Source: Acidobacteriota bacterium
GTDB taxonomy: Bacteria; Acidobacteriota; Blastocatellia; RBC074
Length of the DNA: 7,726 nt
Reading direction: 5' to 3'
Assembly: GCA_017991275.1 (NCBI GenBank)
Contig: JAGNMH010000238.1
Location: 1 to 7,726, forward strand
Under the pieces are notes generated by a model. The model saw only the letters and a list, made by a program, of their open reading frames with translations, was not told the DNA's origin and ran no database searches. The translations under genes and the position numbers were made by a program. Below, piece after piece: positions 6,741-7,726 of this stretch (positions are counted from its first letter, which is position 1; each line of letters starts with the position of its first letter).

Positions 6741-7211
6741 ATGAAAGCTCTCAATAAACACGTCACCTTCTCCATGCTTTTTGCCGTCTGTTTACTTGCC
6801 GCTACGGTGTTGGCTCAGGACACGGAAAAAGCAGTCAAAATAAAAGACCTGCCCGCTGCGGTTCAGGCTACCGTCAAGGAACAAAGCGAAGGCGCAACGA
6901 TTCGCGGACTGGCGATGGAAACCAAAGACGGCAAGACTTTTTACGAAGCCGAATTGAAAGTCAGCGGTCGCAGCAAAGACGTGCTGATTGATACGACAGG
7001 CAAAGTCCTGGAAATCGAAGAACAGGTCACGCTGGCTTCCCTGCCCGCCGCCGCCAAAGCCGAAATCCTGAAACAGGCAGGCAAAGGCAAAATTCTGATG
7101 GTCGAATCAATCACCAAAGAAAACGCCGTCGTGGCTTATGAAGCTCATATCAGAAAAGCCGGGAAAATTTCAGAAGTGAAAGTCAGCCCCGAAGGCAAAC
7201 CGATGGAGTGA
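6741..7211 (+). CDS. Exported PepSY-like protein with two tandem repeats
   Basis: The 156-residue product has a signal peptide (MKALNKHVTFSMLFAVCLLAATVLAQ, cleaved near residue 25 or 26) and two internally related halves. The first runs from about IKDLPAAVQATVKEQ through FYEAELKVSGRSKDVLIDTTG. The second runs from about LASLPAAAKAEILKQ through AYEAHIRKAGKISEVKVSPEG. Each has the PepSY-like layout of a short helix followed by strands ending in a D/P-x-x-G-K turn. Such domains are small periplasmic modules often found beside two-component systems and metal or envelope-stress genes; no enzymatic residues are expected. It is 19 bases after the phosphatase and 6 bases before the efflux gene, so the three are almost certainly co-transcribed. 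A role as periplasmic binding or sensing partner of the efflux system is inference. Confidence 0.88.
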   Translation: MKALNKHVTFSMLFAVCLLAATVLAQDTEKAVKIKDLPAAVQATVKEQSEGATIRGLAMETKDGKTFYEAELKVSGRSKDVLIDTTGKVLEIEEQVTLASLPAAAKAEILKQAGKGKILMVESITKENAVVAYEAHIRKAGKISEVKVSPEGKPME

Positions 7212-7217
7212 GTCGAA

Positions 7218-7697
7218 ATGAAGAGACTGAATTTGCTGGTTTGGCTTGCCACGACATTGTTTGCCACAGCGTCGGCGATTCAAGCTCAGGCAGTAAACGT
7301 TTCAAAACAGGTTGAAGAACGAACCGGCCACGGCCTGAAGCCAGTCTTGAAGTCTGAAGCAAAGACTTCAGGACTGGCTTTGCCAGTTGGAGTTTCGCTG
7401 GACGACGGATTGTCCGAAGACGAGGCCGTCGCCATCGCTCTGTGGAACAATCCGATTTTGCAGGCCGATCTGACAGCTCTGGGTTTGGCTCGTGCCGATG
7501 TGATCGAAGCCGGTCAGTTGCGAAATCCGAATTTGACGCTGATCTTCCCTTTCAGCTTTCGCGTGTTGGAAGCCGTCGCACTCTGGCCTTTCGACGCGAT
7601 TTGGCAACGGCCTCACCGAGTCGCAGCCGCGAAGTTGGAACAGGATCGCCTTTCGCAATCGCTGGCGACGAAGGAGCTTTGCGGCGAATTGACGTGA
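7218..7697 (+). CDS. CzcC/CusC-like outer-membrane efflux protein, broken after about 153 residues
   Basis: The reading frame codes 159 residues, whereas TolC-family outer-membrane factors are usually above 400. It opens with a signal peptide (MKRLNLLVWLATTLFATASAIQAQA) and then EERTGHGLKP, a linker, and SLDDGLSEDEAVAIALWNNP, LGLARADVIEAGQLRNPNL and WQRPHRVAAAKLEQDRL. This is the typical N-terminal part of outer-membrane factors from CzcCBA/CusCBA-type metal efflux systems, which form the outer-membrane duct for an RND pump. Normal sequence ends at about SLATKE (near 7667-7676), followed by LCGELT and a TGA. The DNA beyond fits an RND pump in another frame (separate entry). ATG 7218 follows the PepSY stop by 6 bases, with GGAG at 7205-7208. 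As drawn, the product cannot form a barrel. Either a real deletion or a misassembly explains it. A large palindrome lies inside the linker. Confidence 0.85.
   Translation: MKRLNLLVWLATTLFATASAIQAQAVNVSKQVEERTGHGLKPVLKSEAKTSGLALPVGVSLDDGLSEDEAVAIALWNNPILQADLTALGLARADVIEAGQLRNPNLTLIFPFSFRVLEAVALWPFDAIWQRPHRVAAAKLEQDRLSQSLATKELCGELT
7338..7380 (+). repeat. Palindromic element with 18-bp arms inside the efflux gene
   Basis: The arm AAGCCAGTCTTGAAGTCT (7338-7355) pairs with AGACTTCAGGACTGGCTT (7363-7380). All 18 positions pair, 17 Watson-Crick and one T:G (7347:7371), around a 7-base loop. A second, competing hairpin ACTGGC-TTT-GCCAGT (7373-7387) shares the right arm. The element keeps the reading frame open and encodes about KPVLKSEAKTSGLA, in the poorly conserved linker between the signal peptide region and the conserved SLDDGLSEDEA block. 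Form and place resemble a REP-like or other short palindromic repeat inserted in frame. Only one copy is present in the window. Confidence 0.8.
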
Positions 7698-7726
7698 GCG
7701 GCGATGTTAAGGGGCGCGACCTGGGC
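7667..7726 (+). pseudogene. Fragment resembling an internal part of a CzcA/CusA-type RND pump
   Basis: In the frame whose codons start at 7667, shifted relative to the efflux gene, the DNA reads DEGA then LRRIDVSGDVKGRDLG to the window end without a stop. This resembles the R-R-I-x-V-x-x-N-V-x-G-R-D-L-G block found well inside HME-RND permeases (CzcA, CusA), several hundred residues from their N-terminus. There is no start codon context for it: it is joined directly to the outer-membrane factor gene within about 10 bases. The match covers only about 16 residues and is recognised from memory of the family. The expected genomic neighbours (membrane-fusion protein, then pump) make it credible. 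Confidence 0.55.

Noticed and set aside
7667..7726. A simple one-base frameshift in the efflux duct gene as explanation of its early stop
   Set aside because: Reading through in the other frame does not give the expected continuation of a CzcC/CusC protein but an RND-pump-like motif, so a junction fits better than a single-base error.

Overview
The window looks like ordinary chromosomal DNA of moderate GC content from a Gram-negative-type bacterium with an outer membrane: it encodes a TolC-family efflux protein, and several products carry signal peptides for export. The flavour of the proteins (a LepB with PTGSMANTI, a LolA-like secreted protein with glycine-rich inserts, and a metal-efflux cassette preceded by a PepSY-like protein) resembles Acidobacteriota, perhaps Blastocatellia. 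That placement is an impression from family resemblance, not a computed result.

Left arm (1-2115, minus strand): a housekeeping operon reads leftward as der (ribosome-assembly GTPase), lepB (signal peptidase I, starting 4 bases after der stops), and then the first codons of a further gene cut by the window edge. The LepB has Asn where the family has its catalytic Lys. Divergent from der is a secreted LolA-like protein of unknown role with two low-complexity Gly-rich inserts (2281-3336). It is closed by a strong intrinsic terminator (3361-3410).

Centre (3430-5661): an OmpR-type response regulator and its membrane histidine kinase overlap by 8 bases and end in a second palindrome. Right arm (5724-7726): a PAP-like metallophosphatase, a two-repeat PepSY-like exported protein, and the start of a CzcC/CusC-type outer-membrane efflux factor form a tightly packed operon.

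Two observations stand out. First, an identical 16-base motif lies upstream of both the two-component operon and the phosphatase-PepSY-efflux operon. In both places it starts 28 bases before a possible -10 box and begins 11-base-spaced GTT units. It may be the binding site of the encoded regulator, which would make the right-hand operon its target and the regulator autoregulated. Second, the efflux gene breaks off after about 153 normal residues and runs directly into an out-of-frame segment reading LRRIDVSGDVKGRDLG, which resembles an internal motif of CzcA/CusA-type RND pumps. This implies either a deletion of several kilobases that removed most of the efflux cassette or a misassembled contig end. 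An 18-bp-arm palindrome is also embedded in the coding sequence of the efflux gene.

I see no tRNA, rRNA, CRISPR array, insertion sequence or phage gene. No stretch longer than 300 bases lacks a gene.
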